Notes: generated by a model not told the origin, from the letters alone. A stretch of DNA of 64,000 nt from Ciona intestinalis (GCF_000224145.3 NC_020172.2:2317962-2381961); one strand, 5' to 3'; shown: positions 1 through 11,673, counted from the first letter of the stretch. Numbers and translations: made by a program.

Positions 1-352
1 ATTGCATTACTATACCATTGCATTATTATACCATTGAATTACTATACTATTACATTACTACACTATTTCATTACTATACCATTGCATTATTATATTATTG
101 CATTACTAAAATATTACATTACTATGCCATTGCATTACTATAGCATTGCACTACTATTGCAATACCTTCTCGGCCTCAGGCTTTTTTTAATTTTATTTCA
201 TTACTTTACCATTACATTATTATACTATTGCATTACTATAATACTACATTACTATGCCATTGCATTACTATACCATTGCTAATTTGCATTACTATAGCAT
301 TGCACTACTATACTATTGCAATACCTTCTTGGCCTCAGGCTTTTTTAATTTT
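1..352. repeat. AT-rich minisatellite with a longer duplicated block
   Basis: The stretch is made of imperfect copies of a unit of about 15-16 bases resembling ATTGCATTACTATACC. Superimposed on this is a longer duplication: about 131-197 and about 284-352 both run from the minisatellite unit into the same unique tail (CAATACCTTCT[C/T]GGCCTCAGGC followed by a T-run). The array therefore seems to have grown both by unit slippage and by copying a larger block. The open frame inside it (34-282) is a by-product of the repeat. The left edge of the array lies outside the window. Confidence 0.85.
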
Positions 353-974
353 TACCATAATGTGGTGTTTCATTTCTGAAATGCAGTAATAGTCATCAAC
401 CATAAGGACTTTAATGCTTTTAAAAAAAACACCCCAACAGCATAGTAGATTTGTTTTATTCTTAAAACTGAGGAGCTAAAACCTAATGTCTCTCCTGTTT
501 TAAAAATTGACACCTATTATTCATTGGCCTTACACTGTATTCTGACTTATTCATTTAATTTAATCCATTACTACCTTTGTATTCAATGATTTAGGTCTTT
601 ATGCAACTGCTGTGTGGTAAAATATTAATTGAGATTAAAGTTCATCTTGCACTTGTATTTTGTCTACTGTGCCTCTTTTAAATTATCCTATGTATTAAGT
701 GTGTCATTTGCGTTTACTTTACTACCCTATTTTCATTCAAAATAATAACTGCTCTTTAACAAAATGATTATATGCAATCACCTTTAATAATTAGTAGCCT
801 TAAGAAATATATTTTTTAATTTAATTCAGTGTTAATACAAACCTGTTATTTTAATTCCATAGATTTACTGTAGAGTGTAGGAGATATGAAAGAGTTAAAA
901 ATTGCAACATATTAGGAGTATGTGTAGTTGCAATAGTGGATGATTTATTTAAATTTGTCATATTATTTGAAATT
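353..974. other. Upstream region and probable 5' leader of the SERHL-like gene
   Basis: No coding exon is seen. A pyrimidine-rich stretch ending in AG at 861-862 (TTAATTCCATAG) lies about 112 bases before the ATG at 975. It could be an acceptor for a 5' UTR intron, or for spliced-leader trans-splicing, which is common in Ciona. Nothing in the sequence separates these options. No clear TATA box was found close to it. Confidence 0.4.
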
Positions 975-1922
975 ATGGTTTTAAAGCAAGATGGGCCATC
1001 GTATATCTGCACAACTAAGCGTGGTATAAGCAGAGAGATAAAGGTCCCAATTAATGTTGGTATTCTGTGTGGAAGAGCTTTTGGAAACCCAAAAGATCCT
1101 CCTGTTTTGTGTTTACATGGCTGGCAAGACAACTGTAATACTTTTGAGAAGCTTATTCCACTTTTACCAAAGAATCACTATTATGTTGCAATGGATATGA
1201 TTGGACATGGACATTCAGTTAGTTTACCACCTGGGGTGTTTTACTCAGTTTATAGTTATGTTTCTATGATATATGGCATAGCACAATATATGGGTTGGAA
1301 AAGTTTCATTGCTCTAGGGCATAGTTTGGGAGGGTCTACTGTGGCATTCTTTGCTGCAGTGTTTCCTAAAATGGTGGAAAAGATTATTCTCCTTGATTCT
1401 ATTGGTATTGCAGGATTTCAGAATTCTCAGAACTTAGAAATTATAGATTTACAGAGGGTTGGCATTGAACACCATTTGGATGTTGAAGGAAAAGTATCTT
1501 ACCCTGTTTACACATTCAATGAGGCCAAATCTCGGTTGCAAGCTTCTAATAAAGCTTTAGATGATGAAGCTGCAAATATTCTTTTAGAGAGAGGACTTTC
1601 AAAAGAAAAAGATGGCAAATATAAAATCAGAAGAGACGTACGAGTTGTAAAAGTGCACATACATTACAAAGAGGTGGAGGATGCTCTTGTGTTTACCAAG
1701 AAAGCAAATATGCCAATATATCATATTTTACCCGAAAACGGCTTGAAAAAAAGTGTGGGGGTGGACAGGATGCACAAAGAAATGGGTTTATTTGAAAGAC
1801 CAAACCATGTGTTTATTAAAGTAAAAGGAAATCACTTTGTCCATCTTCTTGAACCTGAAATTGTTGCAAATGAAGTTACCAAAATTCTAAATCAAGATTT
1901 TCACATTGCACCAAAAATGTAA
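975..1922 (+). CDS. serhl2: Serine hydrolase-like protein (alpha/beta hydrolase, SERHL/SERHL2 family)
   Basis: This is a 315-residue alpha/beta-hydrolase in one uninterrupted exon; vertebrate SERHL2 is almost the same length. The frame stays open back to 936, but the codon there is GTG, so the ATG at 975 is taken as the start. The protein shows the oxyanion segment HGW (residues 48-50) in the family-typical context PPVLCLHGWQDN, the nucleophile elbow GHSLGG with Ser117, and the catalytic histidine in GNHFVH (His287, or less likely His290). The block YYVAMDMIGHGHS is also characteristic of SERHL. The natural substrate of the family is poorly known, so no reaction is assigned. AATAAA at 2567-2572 and 2691-2696 can end the transcript. 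Lack of introns is unusual beside its intron-rich neighbours and could reflect retroposition or intron loss, but the frame and all active-site motifs are intact. Confidence 0.9.
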   Translation: MVLKQDGPSYICTTKRGISREIKVPINVGILCGRAFGNPKDPPVLCLHGWQDNCNTFEKLIPLLPKNHYYVAMDMIGHGHSVSLPPGVFYSVYSYVSMIYGIAQYMGWKSFIALGHSLGGSTVAFFAAVFPKMVEKIILLDSIGIAGFQNSQNLEIIDLQRVGIEHHLDVEGKVSYPVYTFNEAKSRLQASNKALDDEAANILLERGLSKEKDGKYKIRRDVRVVKVHIHYKEVEDALVFTKKANMPIYHILPENGLKKSVGVDRMHKEMGLFERPNHVFIKVKGNHFVHLLEPEIVANEVTKILNQDFHIAPKM

Positions 1923-3115
1923 CAAACATAAGTTGGGAAAAGTATTTGTCAAGCTAAAAATGATTACAATAGGCTACTGAATACTTTTTAACTCATAAGA
2001 GTCATAACCATTTTAAAAACTTACTGTGGTGCATTGACATTGATACTTCTTTATTGTACCGCAACTCATATACCTCACTTAACCAAACCCTCAAAGCTGT
2101 TCTCTGTGTACTAAAAAATCATTGGTACTATGTGTGCTATAATATTGTTTTTTTTTGTGTAAAGTATGTCAACTAACATACCTATACCTTGTCTGAGCAA
2201 GCTAAATCCTAAAAAAACGTAAAATTATACAGGCCTGCTGGACGCACCTTTTAGACTCACCTTGTCCAGTAATATCATGTTTTTATAATTAATATCATGT
2301 ATGATGTATTTATAATAATTCATCAATTTCCTTGTTTTAAAAAAATTCCATTCATAATATGTGTCCCACTATGTACCTAAATACTTATATCTCAGCAAAC
2401 TTTTTATTTCAATTTAGTATCTTAATCACTATTACCTTGTGCTTATGTTGGAAAAACTACCATTGATACTATTACTATATATCTGTACAAGAACTGTATC
2501 ATGCCAAATTCTCAGGAGTTGTACATTTATTAACATGGAATGATTAAGTTTAATTTTTTAATATGTAATAAAGTATTCTCTATTGCAATAAGTTCTGAAG
2601 CCTTTTATAGCAACTATACAATTATTTACAGTTAATTTCATGATCCTGCTCTATGCTTTTATAAAATATTATGCAATTTTGTGAAATATAAATAAATATC
2701 ACTAATTATATTTTCTTTTAGGGAGTTAATACTCAAGGGAAGGTTTTGTGTTGATTTAGAAAGGTTTATACACAAGGGTAAAAGTTGCTGCTTTCGGAAC
2801 TAATGCTTTTCACCTAGCCACTGTTTTGAAAATTGACTATGCTTTCTTTTACAGATTTTAAATACCTGGCTGTCAGGGCTTAGCTCTGTCACCTTCAATC
2901 CAAAATCTGCAGCAGGCCTCTTTATTGAAGAATATTTTTTCTGCGACAATTTTGTTTATTAATAGAAAATGGATCATAAAATATAAGAATTATGTTAACT
3001 CAATAATATATTATATGATTATTGGAATAACAATAAACTCATTGTGTTTAGCAATGATAGAACACAGTGACAACTTCACCATGTTATATTAAAAATCTGG
3101 GATAAAGTAAGTAAC
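1923..3115. other. Intergenic region, 3' ends of two convergent genes
   Basis: No coding exon is supported. The left part is the probable 3' UTR of the SERHL-like gene, with AATAAA at 2567-2572 and 2691-2696. The right part holds minus-strand AATAAA signals (TTTATT on the plus strand at 2921-2926 and 2955-2960), which suit the minus-strand gene that stops at 3116. Acceptor-like sequences at about 2720 and 2853 (plus strand) have no convincing exon attached. Confidence 0.5.
2567..2572 (+). terminator. Poly(A) signal AATAAA for the SERHL-like gene
   Basis: Canonical AATAAA 645 bases after the stop codon at 1922. A second copy lies at 2691-2696. Assignment rests on position only. Confidence 0.4.
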
Positions 3116-3585
3116 TCAATGTTTTTGAGATCGAATCTCATTTCCAGCTGCTGCTAAAACTTGTGTTGCTTCCGAAGAATCGTCTACATTTTGAAAGTTG
3201 CTTAATGACGTTGAACTGTTTTGTGATAGAAACATTTGTTCTTCAGTTGTGAGCTGTAAAAAAAACAATGTTTACAACTATTGATAATTTTTCTCAAATT
3301 CGGTGGCACATGCGAGTTGCACTGGTACATAGCTTCTCACTTCTGTGGTGAATTTATATTCCGTGTGATTTGTAAGTTTGGAATGTTGGAGTCAGGACTC
3401 TGAATGCAAAAATACCAGGTTCCTCAAATACAAATTAAAGGTACAGATAATTATAGTAGATAAGTTATTTAATGCTTACTGTGTCTCCTAGTTTTTTTAC
3501 GGCAGTCAGAATCTCTACTTTTTGTTGATTGTAATCATCTTTGACCAGCTTGCCAATTTTAAAATCCCTTTCATTCCACTGGAGC
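3116..3585 (-). CDS. Last two exons of an unrecognised minus-strand gene (5' part lost in gap)
   Basis: Two exons fit on the minus strand: 3585-3480, starting inside the assembly gap and ending at a GTAAGC donor, and 3253-3116, preceded by a T-rich tract and CAG and closed by TGA. They join in phase 0 to give about 80 C-terminal residues. The first exon encodes a charged, probably helical segment (it includes FKIGKLVKDDYNQQKVEIL). The second encodes a Ser/Asn-rich tail ending in EIRSQKH. I do not recognise the family. The clean splice sites, codon phase and downstream minus-strand AATAAA signals make a real gene likely. It is divergent from the LMBR1-like gene, so both promoters or first exons may lie in the 3586-4085 gap. 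Confidence 0.6.
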
Positions 3586-4085
3586 NNNNNNNNNNNNNNN
3601 NNNNNNNNNNNNNNNNNNNNNNNNNNNNNNNNNNNNNNNNNNNNNNNNNNNNNNNNNNNNNNNNNNNNNNNNNNNNNNNNNNNNNNNNNNNNNNNNNNNN
3701 NNNNNNNNNNNNNNNNNNNNNNNNNNNNNNNNNNNNNNNNNNNNNNNNNNNNNNNNNNNNNNNNNNNNNNNNNNNNNNNNNNNNNNNNNNNNNNNNNNNN
3801 NNNNNNNNNNNNNNNNNNNNNNNNNNNNNNNNNNNNNNNNNNNNNNNNNNNNNNNNNNNNNNNNNNNNNNNNNNNNNNNNNNNNNNNNNNNNNNNNNNNN
3901 NNNNNNNNNNNNNNNNNNNNNNNNNNNNNNNNNNNNNNNNNNNNNNNNNNNNNNNNNNNNNNNNNNNNNNNNNNNNNNNNNNNNNNNNNNNNNNNNNNNN
4001 NNNNNNNNNNNNNNNNNNNNNNNNNNNNNNNNNNNNNNNNNNNNNNNNNNNNNNNNNNNNNNNNNNNNNNNNNNNNNNNNNNNNN
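3586..4085. other. Assembly gap (500 N)
   Basis: A run of exactly 500 N, probably a gap of nominal size. It hides the upstream exons of the minus-strand gene at 3116-3585 and the start codon and first exon or exons of the LMBR1-like gene. Confidence 1.
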
Positions 4086-4136
4086 CTTATTGTTTTGTTA
4101 TCAACTTTTAATCTAAACCTCTTCTTTTTACCAAAG

Positions 4137-7100
4137 ATCAGAGAAAATATCATCGTTCTTCTTACATTCATCTTTCTTTTCGTAATCTCTTACTTGATCA
4201 TTGTTCGGTTTCATCATAAGAAGGAGCGAGATGGTTTGTATGGAGGAGATGAAGATGCCAAAGCATTCAGGTGAAAACAAAAAACCTGTTTTTATTATTC
4301 ACAATACGTTGGTGTAAGTTGTTTTTTTCTTTTTTTGTGTGTGTCACAGCAAACTAAATACATAAATATGTATATGTATACATCATATGATTTTTATACC
4401 TTGATAATTTTAACATTTAATTTGGCTTGTGGTGTGGGACAGTTTTTTAGTTTTGTTTGTTAAACAGTTATGTTTGTTTTACACCTATGTGTCAGCACAG
4501 AGGTTTAAAACGTTTTCTTTATTCACAGAATTTCATTTTATTTGTGCACATTTTCGTTAGCTGTATCAATAAGTTCAATTCTCATGCTTCCAATGTCGAT
4601 GTTGAGCAATGAAGTTGTTCATCTGTATCCAGATAGCTATTGGGTGCAGTGGCTTAACGGTGCTCTCATACACAGTAAGTGCACAAATACCTATTACTGT
4701 ACTTTGTACTCCACCCACACACAGTATCTATTCATTCAAAATGACAGGATGTTATTTGGTTTTATGTTCATGAATAGCAGCAGATGCATTGATGGACAGG
4801 CATTGATTTTGCTTTGCCCAAAGGAAAATAAATCAATACAGCTTATTTTATGACGGCGTAATGTTTTTCACTTATATATTTAACTAAATTATACCGTATA
4901 ATATTTTGTTTTGTACTGCAAATGCACTTAAATTTTCAATATTATATAAAACCTGGCACTGCTGTTTTGCTTAATATATGCAGTGACAAGTATAAACCAA
5001 CAAAACACCCAAATTTTTTATAAAATAGTAAATTTTATTTCAGCCTTTTGGCAGTGGACTTTCATATTGAGTAATGCCTCTCTATTCGCACTACTTCCAT
5101 TTTCATACTTCTTCACTGAATCAGAAGGCTTCTCTGGTCAAAAGAAGGGATTAATGTCACGTGTATATGAAACCATAACAGTGTTGGTGTTGTTGGCTGT
5201 ATTGGTGCTAGGAATGGCTGTTCTGGCTTTGGCATTCTTTGACCATGATAATTCAGCACAGGTGACATACCCTTAAAGTTACTAATGTTAAATATAGAAA
5301 TATTATGTCAAATTGTATTTTAAATGGGTGAGGTCTTACAGTAAGGCGTAACATCTTACTAGCGGTGTGCAGTGGATATGAAGTTTGAATCTACCATCAT
5401 TCCAGAACAGGGGTTCTTAAACTGGGGGGCGTGTAACACTCGGAAGGGGGGTGCGAAAAACTATAAAATAAAGTGTTTTATGTCTTAACAGTGGTGTTCA
5501 AAAGGCTTAAATACGACGCACGCAAAAGTTAAATTAAAACAGCAAACCTTTAAGTCTGTTTTCAAACCTCTTACACATGCTAAATGATGAGGTGTCAATC
5601 GCTATTATGACGCAAATAATCGCCAAGTGAATTGCTATTATGTCTTAATTAATTGCCAGGCTAAACAATCGCTATTATGATGCAATGAATCCCTACTATT
5701 TCGTAACAAACAGTCTACCTGGCTAAGGAAAACATGGCAAATATAAGGCTAAACTATGACGCAAATGTAAACGGAACGGTTATTTGATTTCACTTTTGCG
5801 GTGATCGCGATAATGTATTTTACGCAATAATACAGATACAGTCAACCAAGGGGGCGCGGTTTAAATGTCCAATATGTTAGGTTTGGCTGTGGTGGATCGT
5901 GGCAGAAATTAATTGAACACCACTATGATAATTTAACAAAAAAAAAAGGGGGGGGGGGGGGCAAGTTTGTTGAGATCTTCATTGGGGGGGTGTGCTTCAA
6001 AAAGTTTAAGAACCCCTGTTCCAGAATGTTACATATATTATCTTACAAACTGCACAATTTCTCCCTATATATTTTTTAAAATAGAAGTAAATACTAATAC
6101 ATAAATAAGGTTAAATTCATGTAAGCCTGAAATATACAATAGTAGACTATTAGTCATACATTTGTGTTATTAAGTTTTATCAAACATACATATGACAATG
6201 ACATTGTTTTAATTGATGTCACTGTTAATCTAGTCTTGTAATGATTTTACCATGCAGTCATTCATGTCACATTAATCACCATGTGCTTTGGCACTACAAG
6301 CTACTTTTTCTATTTTTCTGTTTTTTACTTTTTCTCTTTTTTTATTAGTTTTATAATTATTACCATCCTTATAGGGATTTTAAAAACAACTACCACTTGT
6401 TGCTTACCGTAATTAATTCATCATTAAATTTAGGGAAATTATTACACATTTTGTACTAGTACTGACAACCCATGAAAAAAGCATTTACCAAAACAAGGTA
6501 GATACAATTACAATCTTTTTTCGTTCTAATTTAGTCTTGAAACTTTCAGGAAATATTGATGAGAGTAAGTGGTTACTATGTACAGTATCTCTACTCCTTC
6601 TTGCTATGCATATGTGTGGTGTTGATGGTGGTCACATGTGCCCCCCTTGGCTTTACAACTTTATTTGACGCTATGGGTCACCTGCTAGTTAAGCCAAAGC
6701 TGTTTGAAAATAATGACAACCGAATTGAAGCAGAAAAATATGAAGAGGTGCTTTCTAGTTTAACAATACTTCCTAATTAAGTGTGATAATAATAAGTAAG
6801 CACTGGTGTTTTAAAGATGCCAAAAAGCTAGCAGTTTGTGACTGCTGTGAGTTACAAACAGGCTGTTTGAATTTTGATCAAAATTGACAGGACAGCACAT
6901 AATTTTTCTACTGTACCATTGCATGTAACTGTTCTAGGAAAAGTTTATTTTTTATTCTGTCCCATTATAAGAAGACTACCAAATCAGCTGTTAAGGTTTT
7001 TATTTTTTTTAAGATTATCATTTTTATTATTTATTGCGGAACTACATAGTATTTTTGTCCTGATATAAAATGTTACACCACTAACCTAATCAATGTAGTA

Positions 7101-10100
7101 AATAAGTAGACTATGGTCATGTATAAGAGTTGTTTATTTCCTATCAGGAAGCATTGGAAAGAAAGCTGAAATCTGCCTCCTACATGGCCAAGGTAAGCCA
7201 ACAAGAAAAACAGGATCTACAAAGGGAATTTGAATCCACAAAGAAAACAAGATTAAAACTTGAAAGAAGAAAAAGGGCATCAGCACTTGAAAGAAACCTT
7301 GGCTATCCTCTTGCTATGATTCTTCTGTTGGTGCTTACTGGCCTTGCTTTGTGCATGGTATGATATTGTTATATAGCTTGCATTTATTACATAGATAACA
7401 TTGTAATATAAATATGAATGGCAATGTTATTGCCGCCAGGTGTATTGTTAATGTGAAAGAGAACTTCTGGCATTTGTTTGGTGGTATAGCAGATAAAACG
7501 TATATATCATAATACAAACAATTGCCAGAAAATCTCTTTCACTCTTAGGAATGACAATGTTTAACATCAAATTGTTGCAGGTCAGGTTATAACCAGTTGT
7601 ATTTGCTCTCGTAGTAGTTACCTTGTAATCCTTTTTTATGTCATAGAGTAGACCATTAGATGTTATGTAACTTCGTTAATGATTTTTTTTACTTCTAATA
7701 TGTAGCGTTGTTAGTGATTTTTTTACTCATAAATGTTACTTTGTTAATATTTTTATAACAGTACAGTATAAAACAGTATAAAACTTTTACCGGCATTATC
7801 ATCCAGGTATCCTTTCATATATTGAAACTTGTCTTTGTTGGAGATGAAGAACTTCACCCAAGCACTTCCAGAGAGGATTTTGGAAAAGATTACAGGTAGC
7901 TTCTAACCCATAGTACAGTTCGTCATCTTGTGTTTCTATTTTATTTTTTCCATTTACATAAACTCTTTCCGTAGCCTTTTTTTGGTGAACCTATGAACCA
8001 TATTTGTTGTCATAGAGCCTCTGTTTTGGTGTGATACTCTTAACTCAACCATGTTTCACTTTTACCTAACTATGCTTCATATTTAGAAATATTTATCGTC
8101 CAAAAACATCTCCAAAAGAAAAAAAGCAACAAAAAGAAGAAGCAGTGCACTGGTGGTGGCAGTTCTGGCTTACGACTGAAACTTTACCAACAGAAGTAAA
8201 TGATGTAACTGAAGGACCTTCACTACATACATTAGGGGCAAACTCATTATCACCATTTGGTATATTTGGAACCTTTGTTGAGGTTTCAGTTGTATTATAC
8301 CTGATGTTAGCATCTGTAGTTGGGTTATACAACATGCCAGGGTTCAGGTTGCTAAAACCTCAAAAATACAACACCGAGATTACGAAGATCATTTTAAACT
8401 GCCTTGTTGTTCAACTGCTAAGTTCATCTTTACCAGTTCTATCTAGAGTATTAGGTGAGTAGATTAGTTCTAATTTTATGAAGAAACCTTTAAAGAAAGA
8501 TCCAATATGCCCATGCAATCTGCCCCTTTTTGCTATTTTGCTAAAAATGCACAATTGGGACCAAGTTGGGTCTGATATTCTGTCCTATGAGGTGCCGCAC
8601 TGTAGTACCTTTTATATCATTCTACAGCAAGGCATGTCTAGAACCTAGGTGTTAAGATGCAAAGTTGACCCATCTGTAGACCCTTGCGTCTTTTAACACA
8701 AAAGCTGCATCAGCATTAACTGGGGTGTTTTAGCCTGTGAGCTGAAGTAATGGTTTAACTTTAGCCAGAATCTTAGGTCCTATGGCATGCACCACTGTAA
8801 AATCTCACACACATATGAATAGACCTAAAATACTCCACTTGTTTTCAGGCATCACTGTGTTTGAGTTGCAAGGTAACTTTGGTAAGTTTTCATGGTTGGG
8901 AAACTTCTATATAATATTTGGTTGCAATGTGGGGTTCGCTGCTGTTACTGCTTTGTGCCTGGTCAACAAATTCACTCTAAAAATGAGAAGAGAGTTATAC
9001 AAAGCATTAAGTAAGTACCAAGTATCTCATTTAATATTCAATGTAAAGAATAATATAACTGTTTGCTATTAATTAATTGCTCTTGGTGGTGCAATGAGGG
9101 TCATTATAATATGGTGCCCAATTTGTAATTTATGTCTGATTCAAGTTGGCTTATCACATGGTGGGGTGTTTTATTCTCAACTTTCTTAACCAATGGTTTA
9201 TATGGCTTTTATTTAAATTCCTAAACTTTTCATGATTTCGTTTTAATAAAACCTACAAAACCTCAGCCCAATTGTTAGTCATACTTTCTTCAAATGTTAA
9301 TATATATAAATTTCTCAATATTCTGCCAGCCTTGGATCTTAAATGCCCCCTAAAAATAGTTAAAACCTACATTCGATTGTAGCAAATTCTGTTGCCTACT
9401 TTCAACTCCAGCATTATTTATACCTGTGTAAATTTATCTTTTTGTTTTGACACTGTTTATATTTTAATAAGCTGATCAGATATGGGGAAGTTAAAGCGGA
9501 TCCGAGAAAGAACCCAGGCAGTGAGGAAAGTTTGATATATTTTTAGTCTTAGAAGTCAGGATAAGGAAGTTTGTTAATTAAACTAATGTAATATGTTTAC
9601 AAAGAGCCAAACATTATTCTTATAAAGGTTAAACAAAACAGGTGTTCAGGTATCAATGAAATCAGATTTTATATGTTAAAATTGTATCATACATGTGGGT
9701 TGTCATGTCTGTTTTAACACTACCAAACTCAAAACCGTCAAGGTTAGTGTACTTTTAGGCTTATAAAGCATTTACATTCCAGAATTTAAACAAATTTCAA
9801 GGTTTAAATGTAGGCTCAAGTGTTAAATACCTTCATCTGCTTACAATAATACCATTTATTGTTTAATCTTTTGTGTTCATATCAATATGATATTGTTATT
9901 TATAATCATAAACTGTGTTGTAGGGTTTCGAAGTGTCAGCATTACTCCTAATGTGAAGCGTACCAGACCTCCAGATATGGCAGCGCACACTTCAGTTTTT
10001 TTAACCAATGCATCAGATGTGCTACAGAAAAATGAAGAACCAGACAATAACTCCAACGACGCACTTCAAACAACACTTTTTGCATTGGAAAAACAGCTTA

Positions 10101-10201
10101 AAGAAGTGGATGATAAAATATGCTCTCCGTCCAGAACTTCCAAACTTACATCGAGAAAATTTTTAGGTCCTACAGCTTTAAATGCGGTTGTGCATAGATA
10201 A
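4137..10201 (+). CDS. lmbr1: LMBR1/LMBR1L-family multi-pass membrane protein, 5' end missing
   Basis: Nine exons are visible: 4137-4270, 4529-4674, 5044-5261, 6550-6747, 7148-7357, 7807-7895, 8087-8454, 8849-9010, 9924-10201. They total 601 codons with the stop. The first visible residues (IRENIIVLLTF) correspond to the first membrane helix of vertebrate LMBR1, so only the short N-terminus is lost. Family-diagnostic stretches are SYWVQWLNGALIH, TESEGFSGQKKG, GHLLVKPKLFE, LERRKRASALERNLGYP and FGKFSWLGNFYI. About nine hydrophobic helices flank a central charged, coiled segment in exons 4-5. LMBR1 and its paralogue LMBR1L (lipocalin-1 receptor) cannot be told apart here; a tunicate may have one ancestral gene. 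The visible part already exceeds human LMBR1 (490 aa), because of an extra hydrophilic stretch in exons 6-7 and a longer polar C-terminal tail. Intron 3 carries a hAT-type MITE. Confidence 0.92.
5408..6018. mobile_element. Non-autonomous hAT-type MITE (611 bp) in an LMBR1 intron
   Basis: The element is bounded by inverted ends CAGGGGTTCTTAAACT (left) and AGTTTAAGAACCCCTG (right), exact reverse complements. It is flanked on both sides by the same 8 bases, TTCCAGAA (5400-5407 and 6019-6026). An 8-bp target duplication with CAGGGGTTCTTA-like ends is typical of hAT transposons. No transposase frame is present. The interior has an A-run joined to a G-run near 5940-5960, and a core (about 5590-5750) clearly related to the element at 43011-43708. 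Confidence 0.93.
7430..7500. repeat. Dispersed repeat fragment (GCCAGGTGTATT...TTCTGGCA family)
   Basis: The segment shares the order TGCC(G/A)CCAGGTGTATT ... CTTCTGGCAT with segments at about 12715-12880 and 40620-40735, all inside introns of different genes. Its type is not identified; it is short and degenerate. Confidence 0.4.
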
Positions 10202-11660
10202 GCTGGGGAAAAAAAAAAGGGTTCCCCTTTTTTTGGGTTTATTTCTTTAGTACTTTTACTTGCTTTTGTACACTAAAATTGGTTTCGTATTATGTTAATT
10301 AGTTTTTGCAGATATTAGTATTATACGAATTAGTTTTGCAGATTTTTTACATATGTACACTGCGGTAAACTATTTTTCTTTATATGATGGAGTTCTAATT
10401 TGATCCATGTCACATTTGTTTGTTAGTTTTAGCCAAGATGTATGCTTGCCTTACCAAATGGCTTCAATAACAATGTGTTTAGTTGAGCCAATTTGCTTCA
10501 TTTTGTTTATTGAACATGCCAATAGAAAGCACAATTGTGACATATACTGTTTACGAAGATAGTTCTTAACTCATTTGCTGGTACACTTCCTTAACAATTC
10601 TTTAATGTAGTACACACCCTGTACTTTGCTTGGTGTTAACTGAAAAACTGCTTTTATAGATTTCTTTTCATTCAAATACTACTGTACCGTGATTTTAGAT
10701 CTTTTCTGAAGCATTGAACTAAAATATATTAATAACATCAGTTACATCACTGCATTATAAGCAAGACACTTGTTTTTGAATTACAATATTTAATTTATTC
10801 AGTGAAATTAATATCACCCAACAAGTTCCTTGTGTATAAAAAACACAGAACATGTAGCATTCACTAAAAAAACGAAAACTATTTTATCACGTGATCATAC
10901 GAAATAAAACGGGCGGTCCGAAACGTCCCGTAATACGATGTATTAGAAAAATATACATTTAACAATAACTACAGTTTAACAGGAATTATGGATGTACAGT
11001 ACAAGTTTTATGTTTTAGTTCAGCCTGTTCAGGTACTGGAGTTTCACAAGGATTTCGTAATACGCAAATACAGCAGTGAAATATATAACCAAACAACGTA
11101 CTACTACGAAAACAATTAAATACAGAGTCGTTTATTACCATTATGGGACAATAAAAACGAACTATTAGTTTATGTGAAAAAAAATCACAATTTTTAACAT
11201 GTTAGTGTACTATAGAGTTTAAAAAAATACAATAACGCTATGAAGTAATTGTTGTAACAATACTTTGTTCCGTTCCAAGATGGCGACCGAGCAATGGCGG
11301 TCAGTTAAGTCAACGAAGAGAAAAAAAGTGACACATTTCGACACGCTTAAACTTATACAAAATTATATTAATTGTACAAAATATATATACCAAAATTTAA
11401 CCCATGACCTGTAGAACATGTTGGTACGATTTTTTTTTAAAAATCGTTTTAAATCTAAGAGAATAAAGCTCGCAAATGTAGTGCTTTTCATAGTCTAAAA
11501 TTCGTCTGAGATTTGTACAGTATAATAGGCCTTACGTTTCCCTTGCCTTCCTAGCCTCGCGCGCACCCGCTTGCTGAAGAGAAGCGTCACTCGCCAATTT
11601 CTCTCGATTTCGACGTTTGCCTTCTTTTCTTTTCTCTCGAACTTTGTAGGTGTCAATCAT
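10202..11660. other. Intergenic region between LMBR1 and POLR2A
   Basis: The 3' UTR of the LMBR1-like gene is expected here; AATAAA at 10903-10908 is one candidate poly(A) signal. A palindromic E-box TCACGTGA lies at 10887-10894. At 11279 an ATG in the context CCAAGATGGCGACC, close to the YY1-type start-site motif, opens a short frame of 44 codons. No acceptable further exon was found, so it may be a regulatory site or an upstream transcript rather than a gene. No other coding sequence was supported. Confidence 0.5.
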
Positions 11661-11673
11661 TTAAAAATTCTAA

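Noticed and set aside
3515..4274. Long open frames spanning the 500-N gap
   Set aside because: They consist mostly of X residues; only the flanking portions are informative and are assigned to the real genes.
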